NCBI GenBank assembly: GCA_029782355.1
Contig: JAKOUY010000040.1
Coordinates: 248,001 to 312,000, forward strand
Length of the DNA: 64,000 nt
Direction of reading: 5' to 3'
Source of the DNA: Actinomycetes bacterium
Lineage (GTDB): Bacteria > Actinomycetota > Acidimicrobiia > Acidimicrobiales > Ilumatobacteraceae
Shown here one piece after another: positions 19,792 to 27,579 of the stretch; position 1 is the first letter of the stretch, and every line of letters starts with the position of its first letter. Below the pieces are notes generated by a model. The model made no database searches, was not told the origin of the DNA, and saw only the letters and a list, made by a program, of their open reading frames with translations. Position numbers and translations under genes: made by a program.

Positions 19792-20541
19792 ATGGCGGTC
19801 GAGATCTTCGGGGTGCCGGGCCTGCCCGAGATCGCCGCCGGGACGGACCTGGCCATCGCCATCGCCTCGGCCGCGGCGACGGCCGGGACCCCGCTGGCCA
19901 GCGGTGACGTGGTGGTCGTCACGTCCAAGATCGTCTCCAAGGCCGAGGGTCGAGTGGTCGAGACCGCCGACGTCCAGCCCTCGCCGTTCGCTGCCGAGTG
20001 GGCCGCCCGGTGGGACAAGGACCCGACGGTGATCGAGATCGTGCTGCGTGAGGCTCGCCGCATCGTCCGCCAGGCCGGACCGATCCTGATCACCGAGACC
20101 CACCACGGCTTCGTCTGCGCCAACAGCGGGGTCGACCAGTCGTCGAGCGGGGCCAGCGGGCGCGTCGTGCTCCTGCCGGTCGACCCCGACGCCTCGGCTC
20201 GCCGGCTGCGCGCCGCCTGGGCATCGAGGGGGCTGGACGTCGCCGTGATCGTGTCGGACACCTTCGGCCGGGCCTGGCGGGAGGGGCAGACCGACATCGC
20301 CATCGGGATCGCCGGACTCGACCCGATCCACAGCTACATCGGCCAACACGATCCCCATGGCCATGAGTTCCGTGTCCAGGCCGTGTGCGTCGCCGACGAG
20401 TTGGCCGGTGCCGCCGAGCTGGTCAAGGGCAACGTGTCGCGCATCCCGGTCGCCGTCATCCGCGGCTACCCGTGGACCCCGGACGACGCCGCCACGATCG
20501 CTCCCGTCCTGCGCGACCAGTCCCGCGACCTGTTCCGCTGA
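19792..20541 (+). CDS. cofE: Coenzyme F420-0:L-glutamate ligase
   Basis: A 249-residue GTP-dependent ligase that adds glutamates to F420-0. The family start IFGVPGLPEIAAGTDLA, the loop VVVTSKIVSKAEGR (about residue 41), ETHHGFVCANSGVDQSS (about 102) and VIVSDTFGRAWREGQTDIAIG (about 150) are all present. In mycobacteria this domain is the N-terminal half of FbiB; here it stands alone. It implies the host makes F420, in keeping with the LLM-family oxidoreductase at 39.3 kb. The final codon and stop form the first unit of a 17-bp tandem repeat. Confidence 0.95.
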   Translation: MAVEIFGVPGLPEIAAGTDLAIAIASAAATAGTPLASGDVVVVTSKIVSKAEGRVVETADVQPSPFAAEWAARWDKDPTVIEIVLREARRIVRQAGPILITETHHGFVCANSGVDQSSSGASGRVVLLPVDPDASARRLRAAWASRGLDVAVIVSDTFGRAWREGQTDIAIGIAGLDPIHSYIGQHDPHGHEFRVQAVCVADELAGAAELVKGNVSRIPVAVIRGYPWTPDDAATIAPVLRDQSRDLFR

Positions 20542-20617
20542 CCCCCGACCCCCGCTGCCGACCGACCCCCGCTGACCCCCGACCCCCGCTGACCCCCGAC
20601 CCCCGCTGACCGCCCCC
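20536..20617. repeat. 17-bp C-rich tandem repeat after cofE
   Basis: Four full units of CGCTGACCCCCGACCCC (second unit degenerate) and a partial fifth. The first unit contains the cofE stop codon (20539-20541). It opens the 501-bp gene-free stretch between cofE and the GDPD gene. Confidence 0.85.
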
Positions 20618-20620
20618 TCC

Positions 20621-20985
20621 CCCATGGGCGCGCAAACGTGCAGTCATGCAACCTTTCGCGCCCATGGGCCCCGAGTTGCGCAGCGGCCCCCCGACTACCC
20701 CAGCCGTGGCCACACCACCCCCTGCCGCGACCATCCCCACCCGAGCCGTGACCACGCCCGAGCCCATGGGCGCGGGGAGTTGCAGCCGTGGAACACACCG
20801 CGCCCATGGGCGCGAGAGTGTGCGGCGGGCCCCCGGTCGGCACCGATGACGATCCCGGGACCCATGGGCGCGGGGAGTTGCGATCGTGCACGTTGGCGCG
20901 CCCATGGGCGCGGAGGCTTCGCGGGGGAGGCCGCGCGGGGCCGGGCGCGGGGAGTTGCGGTCGTGCAACACACCGCGCCCATGGG
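20621..20985. repeat. Four 48-bp palindromic elements in a gene-free island
   Basis: The 501 bp between convergent cofE and GDPD hold no credible gene. They contain four elements of exactly 48 bp at 20621-20668, 20763-20810, 20861-20908 and 20938-20985. Each has 12-bp arms CCCATGGGCGCG and CGCGCCCATGGG (left arm of the fourth degenerate) around a 24-bp core. The core of the last three starts GGGAGTTGC; the first core is similar when read in reverse. Cores 2 and 4 can form an inner GTTGC/GCAAC-type stem. Junctions also give the perfect 16-bp palindrome CGCGCCCATGGGCGCG twice. Decayed arm and core pieces fill the spacers. Confidence 0.9.
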
Positions 20986-21042
20986 CGGCGGAGGCTGGCG
21001 CGGGGAGGCCCAGCGGTCCGGGCGCGAGGGAGGCGGGCGGGG

Positions 21043-22038
21043 TCAGGGGGTTAGGGCGCGGACGCCGTCGGCCGGAACGTTGATGTTCAGGCCGTCGATC
21101 CCCATGGCGACGTAGTGCCGGTAGCTGTCGAGGGTCTCCAGCTTGGCGTCGTTCGGCCACACCCAGATCAGGTAGCCGGCGCGGTGGGCGTCGGCCACCT
21201 GCTTCGGGGTGATCACCTCCAGGCCGTTGTAGGCCTGGGGCAGCTGCAGGATGCGCATCCCGTCGGGCAGCGGGATGCGGCCGAGGACCCACTGCACCGT
21301 CGGCCCCTTGCTGGGCGACATCGTCACGGTGGGCGCCAGGCGGTGGAACTCGGCGTTGACCTCGTCGCCGAACGACGTGACCACCACCCGATCGAGCATG
21401 TTCGTGCGCGCCAGCACGTCGGCCAGGACCTTGGCGGTGCGCAGCCCGTCGCCCTCCTCCTCGATCTCGATGTTCAGCGGGACGCCGGGGAACCGGGCGA
21501 TCAGCTGGTCAAGGGTGGGGATGGCGAAGTCGTCGGGGGAGTATCCGGGGGGCGCCGGCTTGGCGCCGGTGCGCACGCCACGCCACACGTAGTCGCCCGC
21601 CGGGGCGTCCCGGCAGGCTTCGCAGTGCGCGGTGAACCAGTAGGCGTTGTCCAGCTTGGCCAACTCGGCGTACGTCATCGAGACCACCTCGCCGGTGGCG
21701 TCGGTCAAGCGGTCGACGGTGCCGTCGTGCTGCACCACGAGCTGGTCGTCCTTGCTGAGCATGACGTTCAGGTCGAGCATGTCGGCACCGGCCTTGACGC
21801 TCTCGCCGAAGCTGTACAGCGTGCTGCCGGGGTAGGCCTGCTCGCCTCCGGTGTGGGCCAGGACGATGGGCCGGCCGAGGGCCAGCAGCTCGCTGATCGT
21901 CCGCGCCGGGGTCGGGGCCGGCCCCGAGGCGGTCGGCGTCGAGCCACCGGGAGCGGGTGGCGTGGGCGAGCTCGCCGGCGGGACGGTGGCGACGGCCAGG
22001 GCAAGTGGGGCGGCCAGCACGGCCAGCGAGCGGATCAT
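21043..22038 (-). CDS. Secreted glycerophosphodiester phosphodiesterase family protein
   Basis: A 331-residue GDPD-family TIM barrel with a signal peptide (MIRSLAVLAAPLALAVATVPPAS) and a Pro/Thr-rich linker. The family segments are LAHTGGEQAYPGSTLYSFGESVKAG, ADMLDLNVMLSKDDQLVVQHDGTVDRLT and NIEIEEEG. The first histidine and the QHD histidine of GDPD enzymes remain, but the usual HRG reads HTG, PENT reads PGST and ExD reads DLN, so metal coordination differs from the textbook site; similar variants occur in secreted actinobacterial members. It would hydrolyse glycerophosphodiesters or lysolipids outside the cell. Its ATG overlaps the psuG stop (ATGA). Confidence 0.8.
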   Translation of the reverse strand: MIRSLAVLAAPLALAVATVPPASSPTPPAPGGSTPTASGPAPTPARTISELLALGRPIVLAHTGGEQAYPGSTLYSFGESVKAGADMLDLNVMLSKDDQLVVQHDGTVDRLTDATGEVVSMTYAELAKLDNAYWFTAHCEACRDAPAGDYVWRGVRTGAKPAPPGYSPDDFAIPTLDQLIARFPGVPLNIEIEEEGDGLRTAKVLADVLARTNMLDRVVVTSFGDEVNAEFHRLAPTVTMSPSKGPTVQWVLGRIPLPDGMRILQLPQAYNGLEVITPKQVADAHRAGYLIWVWPNDAKLETLDSYRHYVAMGIDGLNINVPADGVRALTP

Positions 22039-22985
22039 CCACCCATCCTGGCAAACGCCACGGCGAGGCGCGCTGCGGTGCGGGCGTTGTGACGGACCAG
22101 GGCCAGGTTGGCCTGCAGGCTGCGCCCGCCGGTCCGCCGGACGACCTCGGCCAGCAGGAACGGCGTCACCGCCTGGCCGGTGATCCCGGCTCGGTCGGCG
22201 TCCAGGAGGGCGGCGTCGATGACCGCGCCGACCTCGTCGGCGGGGAGCTCGTCGGCATCCGGGATCGGGTTGGCGATGCTGACGCCGGTGGTCAGCCCGA
22301 GATCGTCCCAGGTGGCGTGCAGCAGGGCGGCGACCTCGGCGACATCGTCCAGTCGCCGAGGGGCCGGGTGCCCGCTGGTCCGGCTGTAGAAGGACGGGAA
22401 CTCGTCGCTGCCCAGCACGACGACCGGGACACCGACCGTCTCCAGGTGCTCCAGCGTCAGCCCGATGTCGAGAATCGACTTGACCCCGGCGGACACGACG
22501 GCCACGGGCGTGCGGGCCAGCTCGGTGAGGTCGGCGGAGATGTCGAAGCTGTGCGCCGCGCCACGATGGACCCCGCCGATGCCGCCGGTGGCGAAGATCC
22601 GCACGCCGGCGAGGTGGGCGAGGTGCATCGTGGCCGCCACGGTGGTGGCGCCGGTGAGCCGGGCCGCCATCAGGTATGGCAGGTCCCGGGTCGTGGCCTT
22701 CAGCACCCCACGGGCCGTGGCCAGCAGCTCGATGTCGGCGGGCCGGAGACCGACCCGGCAGCGACCCTCGATGACGGCCACGGTGGCCGGCACGGCCCCC
22801 TCGGCACGGACCAGCTGCTCGACCTCGACGGCCATCTCGACGTTGCTCGGGTAGGGCATGCCGTGGCTGATGATCGTGCTCTCCAAGGCCACCACCGGGT
22901 GCCCGGCGGCCACCGCCTCGGCCACCTCGGGGTCGACGTCGAGGCCGCCCGATCGCTGATCGTGGTGCGCAGGTGCTCGGTCCAT
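22035..22985 (-). CDS. psuG: Pseudouridine-5'-phosphate glycosidase
   Basis: A 316-residue enzyme that cleaves pseudouridine 5'-phosphate to uracil and ribose 5-phosphate. The family pattern is unmistakable: VVALESTIISHGMPYPSNVEMA (about residue 33), GLRPADIELLA, RDLPYLMAARLTGATTVAATMHLAHLAGVRIFATGGIGGVHRGA, SAGVKSILDIGLTLEHLET and LGSDEFPSFYSRTSGHP. No psuK kinase lies beside it. It shares a compact divergent promoter region with the enoyl-CoA hydratase gene and is followed by GDPD with a 4-bp overlap. Confidence 0.95.
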   Translation of the reverse strand: MDRAPAHHDQRSGGLDVDPEVAEAVAAGHPVVALESTIISHGMPYPSNVEMAVEVEQLVRAEGAVPATVAVIEGRCRVGLRPADIELLATARGVLKATTRDLPYLMAARLTGATTVAATMHLAHLAGVRIFATGGIGGVHRGAAHSFDISADLTELARTPVAVVSAGVKSILDIGLTLEHLETVGVPVVVLGSDEFPSFYSRTSGHPAPRRLDDVAEVAALLHATWDDLGLTTGVSIANPIPDADELPADEVGAVIDAALLDADRAGITGQAVTPFLLAEVVRRTGGRSLQANLALVRHNARTAARLAVAFARMGG

Positions 22986-22995
22986 GGCGGATCGG

Positions 22996-23011
22996 AGCGT
23001 ACCGATACGCT
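22996..23011. promoter_or_regulatory. Symmetric divergent promoter (psuG and enoyl-CoA hydratase)
   Basis: The sequence AGCGTA-CCGA-TACGCT is a perfect inverted repeat. Each arm is a -10 hexamer TACGCT for one direction: minus strand 10 bp before psuG ATG 22985, plus strand 6 bp before GTG 23018. Confidence 0.6.
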
Positions 23012-23017
23012 GCCGCG

Positions 23018-23800
23018 GTGAGCTACGAGTGCCTGCTGTACGAGGTGGCCGACGGCGTGGCGACGATCACGCTCAACCGGCCGGAGTCGCTGAACGCCTT
23101 CAGCCCGACGCAGATCTCCGAGCTGGCCGACGTCTGGCGGCGGCTGCGCTTCGACGACGCGGTGCGCGTCGCGATCATCACCGGGGCCGGGGAGCGAGCC
23201 TTCACCACCGGCATCGACCTGACCTTCGGCTACGACCAGCCGGTGTCGCCGGTGACCCACGACGATCCGATGGTGCCGATCGGTCCGAAGAGCTGCGAGC
23301 TGTGGAAGCCAGTCATCGCCGCGGTCAACGGCATGGCCTGCGGCGGGGCGTTCTACATCCTCGGACAGGTCGAGATGATCGTCGCCGCCGAGCACGCAAC
23401 GTTCTTCGACCCACACCTGACCCATGGCATGCCGGCGATCTACGAGCCGATGTACATGCTCCAGCGGATGCCGCTCGGCGAGATCATGCGCCTGACCCTG
23501 CTCGGCCGCCACGAGCGGATGTCCGCCCAGCGGGCCCACGAGATCGGGTTGGTGCAGGAGGTCGTTCCTGCCGCCGAGCTGCTCGACGCAGCGCGCTGGG
23601 CGGCACGGATCATCGCCGACTCGCCCAACCAGGCGGCCGTCGAGGCGACGGTCAAGGCGGTGTGGACTGCGCAGCACGCCGCCCTTCCCCAGGCGCTGCT
23701 GAGCGCCCCGACGTTCACCAACTCGGCCTTCGTCGGTGGGTTCCCGGCGGACGAGGTGAATGCCCGCCGCTCGACCAAGATCGAGCCGCGGATCCGCTGA
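23018..23800 (+). CDS. Enoyl-CoA hydratase/isomerase family protein
   Basis: A 260-residue crotonase-fold protein (DGVATITLNRPESLNAFSPTQ, then ERAFTTGIDLTFGYDQ, VIAAVNGMACGGAFYILGQVEMIVAAEHATFFDPH). The oxyanion-hole glycine is present in GMACGGAF, but the two catalytic glutamates of true hydratases are not obvious (FFDPHLTHGM replaces the FGxPE block), so it may be an isomerase, hydrolase or retro-aldolase-type member. GTG start fixed by the promoter geometry. It precedes the acyl-CoA dehydrogenase pair by 39 bp but these have their own operator. Confidence 0.85.
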   Translation: MSYECLLYEVADGVATITLNRPESLNAFSPTQISELADVWRRLRFDDAVRVAIITGAGERAFTTGIDLTFGYDQPVSPVTHDDPMVPIGPKSCELWKPVIAAVNGMACGGAFYILGQVEMIVAAEHATFFDPHLTHGMPAIYEPMYMLQRMPLGEIMRLTLLGRHERMSAQRAHEIGLVQEVVPAAELLDAARWAARIIADSPNQAAVEATVKAVWTAQHAALPQALLSAPTFTNSAFVGGFPADEVNARRSTKIEPRIR

Positions 23801-23809
23801 CTGGGCTCG

Positions 23810-23832
23810 TCTGACGACCCGTCAGATACAGT
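23810..23832 (+). promoter_or_regulatory. Palindromic operator abutting a leaderless -10
   Basis: Arms TCTGACG and CGTCAGA around ACC (23810-23826), the same core as the operator at 5646-5666. The -10 hexamer TACAGT (23827-23832) starts on the very next base and lies 7 bp before GTG 23840, so a bound repressor would directly block transcription. Confidence 0.75.
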
Positions 23833-23839
23833 CCGCGCC

Positions 23840-25027
23840 GTGGATCTGCGCTACACCGAGGCGGAGGAGGCGTTCCGTGCCGAGCTGGTCGCCTGGCTCG
23901 ACGACGTCCTCCCGCACGTCCCGCCCGAGCCCCGCCGGGACGACTGGGCCGGGCGCCGGGCGTGGGACACCGCTTGGCAGCGGATGCTCTACGACGCCGG
24001 GTACGCCGGCATCAACTGGCCGAGGGAGTACGGCGGCCGGGGCGCCACGCCCACCGAGCACCTGATCTTCCTGGAGGAGACCGAGCGACGCCACGCCCCC
24101 TACGTCGGGCACAACTTCGTCGGGCTGCTGCATGCCGGCCCGACCCTCATCGCCGAGGCGACCGAGGAGCAGAAGGCGTTCCACCTGCCGGCCATCCTGC
24201 GCGGCGAGCACGTCTGGTGTCAGGGGTTCAGTGAGCCGGGCGCCGGCAGCGACCTGGCCAGCCTGCGCACCCGGGCGGTGCGCGACGGGGACGAGTACGT
24301 CATCAACGGTTCGAAGATCTGGACCAGCTTCGGTCACAACGCCGACTACTGCGAGATGCTGGTCCGCACCGATCCGGACGCACCGAAGCACAAGGGGATC
24401 AGCTGGCTGATCTTGCCGATGGACCTCCCCGGCATCGATCCCCGGCCGCTGCCGACCATGGAGAACTCCACCGAGTTCTGCGAGGTGTACTTCGACGATG
24501 TGCGCGTGCCGGTGGCCAACCGGGTGGGCGCCGAGAACGACGGCTGGCGGGTGACGATGGTGACCCTCAGCTTCGAGCGCGGCACGGCGTTCGTGTCGGA
24601 GATGCTCATCGCCATGGAGCTCACCCGTGAGCTGGCCGGCCTGGCCAAGCGGATCACCTCCCACGGGGCCACCCGGTGGGACGACGCCGGGCTGCGCCGG
24701 GACATCGGTCGGCTCTCCGGCGAGCTCGACGCGCTGTGGGCCCTGACCAAGCGCAACGTCTCCCAGGCCCAGCGCAGCGGCCTGGTGGGCACCGGCGGCA
24801 ACGTGTTCAAGCTGGCCTACACCGATCTCCTCCACCGGCTCGGCGACCTGGCCATGCACACCATCAACCGGGCGTCGCTCTCGATGGACGATCTCGGCGA
24901 GCTGGGGACCGGCAAGTTCGTGCTCCACCGGATCCACGGGTTGTCCCTGAGCATCGCCGCCGGCACCACCCAGATCAACAAGAACATCGTCGCCGAGCGG
25001 ATCCTCGGCCTGCCCAAGGACCGCTAG
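23840..25027 (+). CDS. Acyl-CoA dehydrogenase, catalytic-type subunit
   Basis: A 395-residue FAD flavoprotein of the acyl-CoA dehydrogenase family (GYAGINWPREYGGRG; CQGFSEPGAGSDLASLRTRA; GSKIWTSFGHNADYCEMLVRT; C-terminal IAAGTTQINKNIVAERILGLPKD). A glutamate in SFERGT near residue 247 sits where the catalytic base of many members is found. It is followed 8 bp later by a shorter dehydrogenase, the arrangement of heteromeric alpha2beta2 enzymes such as mycobacterial ChsE (FadE26/27, FadE28/29) that dehydrogenate sterol side chains. Substrate remains inferred. Expression probably controlled by the upstream operator. Confidence 0.9.
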   Translation: MDLRYTEAEEAFRAELVAWLDDVLPHVPPEPRRDDWAGRRAWDTAWQRMLYDAGYAGINWPREYGGRGATPTEHLIFLEETERRHAPYVGHNFVGLLHAGPTLIAEATEEQKAFHLPAILRGEHVWCQGFSEPGAGSDLASLRTRAVRDGDEYVINGSKIWTSFGHNADYCEMLVRTDPDAPKHKGISWLILPMDLPGIDPRPLPTMENSTEFCEVYFDDVRVPVANRVGAENDGWRVTMVTLSFERGTAFVSEMLIAMELTRELAGLAKRITSHGATRWDDAGLRRDIGRLSGELDALWALTKRNVSQAQRSGLVGTGGNVFKLAYTDLLHRLGDLAMHTINRASLSMDDLGELGTGKFVLHRIHGLSLSIAAGTTQINKNIVAERILGLPKDR

Positions 25028-25035
25028 GAGCCGCC

Positions 25036-25986
25036 GTGGACTTCGATCTGGACGACGACGACCTGGCCATCCAGGCCGGCATCCGCTCGTTCTGCGCCGG
25101 GCGATTCCCCATCGAGGTGGTCCGGCGCGGCGAGCTGACCGATTCGGTCGTCGACACCGACCGGTGGCGGGAGATCGCCGAGATGGGCGTGTTCGCCATC
25201 GGCGGTGACGGGTTGACCCGCCGCCAGGCGGCGCTGGCGTTCGAGGAGCTCGGCCGGGCGCTGGTGCCCGGCCCGCTGGTGGACACCGCCCTGGCGGCCC
25301 AGGTGTCCGCTGCTGCCGCCGCCGGTGACCTGATCGCCGTGCTGCTGCACGAGCCGGACCCGGTGGCCGTGGTCGAGTTCCCGGCCCAGGCCCGGGCCGT
25401 GCTGCGCCTCGCCGACGACGGGGTTCACCTGGCCGAGGGTGTCACGCTGGACGCCACCTCGGTGGAGCGCCCGCTGGACGCCCTCACCCCGGTGGGCCTG
25501 CTGCGCACGCCGCCGCCCGCCGGTGACCTCGTCGGTGGGGCGGACGTCGCCGCCCGGATGACCGTCGATGCCCTGGTGCTGACCGCCGCCCAGCAGGTCG
25601 GGCTGGCCGCCGGGGCCACCGAGTTGGCCACCGCCTACGCCAAGGAGCGCCAGCAGTTCGGCCGGGTGATCGGGGCCTTCCAGGCGGTCAAGCACCTGCT
25701 CGCCGACATGTTGGTGAAGGCCGAGGTCGCTCGGGTGGCCGTGCACGCCGCGGCGTGCGCCGCCGACGGCGCCGGGGACGGCGACCCGTTGCATCTGGCC
25801 CGGGTGGCCAAGATGCTGGCCGGCGACGCCGCCCTGTTCTGCGGCAAGACCGGGATCCAGGTCCACGGCGGCATGGGCTTCACCTGGGAGGTCGACGCCC
25901 AGCGCTACTGGAAGCGGGCCTGCGTCCTCGACACCCACCTGGCCAACGGTGACCGCCTGGCCGAACTGGTGGCAGCGGCAGGGTGA
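25036..25986 (+). CDS. Acyl-CoA dehydrogenase, partner subunit
   Basis: A 316-residue, shortened acyl-CoA dehydrogenase. The N-terminal half is reduced and acidic (VDFDLDDDDLAIQAGIRSFCAG), the middle beta-domain is minimal, while the C-terminal helical domain is intact: TAYAKERQQFGRVIGAFQAVKHLLADM and GKTGIQVHGGMGFTWEVDAQRYWKRA, the latter forming the FAD site. Short partners like this pair with a catalytic subunit in heterotetramers. GTG start 8 bp after the previous stop; no ribosome site stronger than GGAG at 25027-25030. Confidence 0.88.
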   Translation: MDFDLDDDDLAIQAGIRSFCAGRFPIEVVRRGELTDSVVDTDRWREIAEMGVFAIGGDGLTRRQAALAFEELGRALVPGPLVDTALAAQVSAAAAAGDLIAVLLHEPDPVAVVEFPAQARAVLRLADDGVHLAEGVTLDATSVERPLDALTPVGLLRTPPPAGDLVGGADVAARMTVDALVLTAAQQVGLAAGATELATAYAKERQQFGRVIGAFQAVKHLLADMLVKAEVARVAVHAAACAADGAGDGDPLHLARVAKMLAGDAALFCGKTGIQVHGGMGFTWEVDAQRYWKRACVLDTHLANGDRLAELVAAAG

Positions 25987-26025
25987 ACGGCGTGCGCCGA
26001 ACGGGCTCGCCGCCGCTTCGGCCGG

Positions 26026-26031
26026 TACGGT
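26026..26031 (+). promoter_or_regulatory. -10 element of surE
   Basis: TACGGT lies 9 bp before the surE ATG (26041); no ribosome site is present. Confidence 0.5.
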
Positions 26032-26040
26032 GAACCCGGC

Positions 26041-26850
26041 ATGCGCATCCTGGTGACCAACGACGACGGCATCGACTCGATCGGTCTGCACATCCTCGCC
26101 CGGGCGATGCGCGCCCACGGCGAGGTGGTCATCGTCGCTCCTGACCGCGAGTACAGCGGGGCCAGCTCGGCGGTCGGCGCGCTGCACCTGATCCGTCCCG
26201 AGGTCCACCGCAGCCACGTCGACGGCATCGACGAGTCCTGGGCGGTCAGTGGCCCACCGGCCCTGTGCGTGATGTTCGCCCGCCTGGGGGCATTCGGGCG
26301 GCCCTTCGATCTGGTCGTGTCGGGCATCAACCCGGGGGCCAACGTCGGCCGGGCGGTGTACCACTCGGGTACCGTCGGCGCGGCGCTGATGGCTCGCAAC
26401 GGCGGGATCTCCGGGGTCGCCGTCAGCCAGGCGGTGGCCGGCAGCGTCGAGGGCCAAGGGTGGGACGAGATGCTGATCGGGCTGCAGTGGGACACGGCCG
26501 CCGAGGTCGCCTCGGCGTACGTGCGGGCGCTCGTCGCCGACATGCCCGAGCGACCGGTGGTCGCCAACATCAACGTCCCCAATCTCGCCGTGTCCGACCT
26601 GGCCGGGTGGAAGCTGGCCACCGTCGGCCACGAACCGCCCAACCGGGTGGCCAAGGCGGTGATGGAGCCGAAGATCGGCCAGCCGAACGTCTACACCGTG
26701 CAGATGGCCTGGGGACCGTCTGGCTCGCTGAGCCCGGAGACCGACGGCGGACTGCTCAACGAGGGCTACGTGGTGCTGAGCTACCTGAGCCGCCTGGAGG
26801 CCGAGGCCCGCCCCGACCTGGCGCCGGTCGAGGCGGCCTTCGGCTGGTGA
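26041..26850 (+). CDS. surE: 5'/3'-nucleotidase SurE
   Basis: A 269-residue metal-dependent phosphatase that dephosphorylates nucleoside monophosphates, linked to stationary-phase survival. The amino end MRILVTNDDGIDSIGL carries the metal-binding NDDG; then VIVAPDREYSGASSAV (catalytic Ser), VSGPPALCV, VSGINPGANVG with a metal-binding Asn, and YHSGTVGAALMA. The start is unambiguous because the NDDG motif begins at residue 7. It converges on the superoxide dismutase gene. Confidence 0.93.
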   Translation: MRILVTNDDGIDSIGLHILARAMRAHGEVVIVAPDREYSGASSAVGALHLIRPEVHRSHVDGIDESWAVSGPPALCVMFARLGAFGRPFDLVVSGINPGANVGRAVYHSGTVGAALMARNGGISGVAVSQAVAGSVEGQGWDEMLIGLQWDTAAEVASAYVRALVADMPERPVVANINVPNLAVSDLAGWKLATVGHEPPNRVAKAVMEPKIGQPNVYTVQMAWGPSGSLSPETDGGLLNEGYVVLSYLSRLEAEARPDLAPVEAAFGW

Positions 26851-26867
26851 GGACGGCCTGGTGAGGG

Positions 26868-27467
26868 CTACTTCGCCGTGGCCATGGCGAGGTTGTCGGC
26901 AGCGAACTGCCAGTTGACCAGGTTGGCGAGGAAGCCCTTGACGTAGGCCGCACGGTCGTTGCGACGGTCGATGTAGTAGGCGTGCTCCCACACGTCGATG
27001 GTGAGCAGCGGGATCTTCTTCGACGTCTGCGGCAACCCGGCGTCAGCGGTCTCCATGACGGACAGGGCCCCACGCTTGTCGGTGACCAGCCAGGTCCAGC
27101 CCGACCCGAAGTGGTTGGTGGCGGCGGCGGTGAGCTGCTTGATGCCCTCGGCGACGGAGCCGAACGAGGCGGTCATCGACGCGGCCAGCGCTCCGGTGGG
27201 CTTGCCGCCCCCGGTCGGAGACATCGACCGCCAGTAGAAGGAGTGGTTCCAGTGCTGGGCGGCGTTGTTGAAGATCTTGCCCGTCGGCGCCTTGGTGATC
27301 AGCTCGTCGAGTGCCATGGTGGCGAACTCGGTGCCCTTGACCAGCTCGTTGAGCTTCTTGACGTAGGTGGCGTGGTGCTTGCCGTGGTGGACGGCGAGGG
27401 TCTCGGCGCTGATCGTCGGGGCCAGCGCGTCGGGAGCGTAGGGGAGCGCGGGAAGGGTGAAAGCCAT
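26868..27467 (-). CDS. sodB: Superoxide dismutase, Fe type
   Basis: A 199-residue cytoplasmic Fe/Mn-family superoxide dismutase. Metal ligands are visible as H (HHGKHHATYVKKLNEL, about residue 26), H (NNAAQHWNHSFYW, about 73), and the DVWEHAYYIDRRN block with the Asp and His ligands (about 160). The AAQ glutamine just before the second ligand is characteristic of the iron form. No signal peptide. It faces the MBL-fold hydrolase across 112 bp containing a GTGAC-N4-GTCAC inverted repeat. Confidence 0.95.
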   Translation of the reverse strand: MAFTLPALPYAPDALAPTISAETLAVHHGKHHATYVKKLNELVKGTEFATMALDELITKAPTGKIFNNAAQHWNHSFYWRSMSPTGGGKPTGALAASMTASFGSVAEGIKQLTAAATNHFGSGWTWLVTDKRGALSVMETADAGLPQTSKKIPLLTIDVWEHAYYIDRRNDRAAYVKGFLANLVNWQFAADNLAMATAK

Positions 27468-27504
27468 GCCCGTCAACCTGCCCCGTCGGCTCCGAGGCTG
27501 AACC

Positions 27505-27518
27505 GTGACCGATGTCAC
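27505..27518. promoter_or_regulatory. Inverted repeat between sodB and MBL gene
   Basis: GTGAC-CGAT-GTCAC, perfect 5-bp arms, in the divergent intergenic region. It sits 38 bp upstream of sodB and about 50 bp upstream of the MBL -10; a possible operator. Confidence 0.3.
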
Positions 27519-27566
27519 CCGCCTCCACTCGAACGTCCCACCTCGCCGGTCGCGCGACGACGTCGG

Positions 27567-27572
27567 TACCGT
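27567..27572 (+). promoter_or_regulatory. -10 element of MBL-fold gene
   Basis: TACCGT lies 7 bp before ATG 27580 and sets that start over the in-frame GTG at 27505. Confidence 0.5.
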
Positions 27573-27579
27573 GCTGCGG

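Noticed and set aside
20624-21115. Small protein-coding ORFs in the palindrome island
   Set aside because: Open frames exist on both strands in several phases but encode only translated repeats (for example RAHG and APMG units), with no start signals or domain.
27505-27579. 25-codon N-terminal extension of the MBL protein from GTG 27505
   Set aside because: The extension is Arg/Ser-rich and unrelated to the fold, and the TACCGT -10 lies inside it, favouring ATG 27580.
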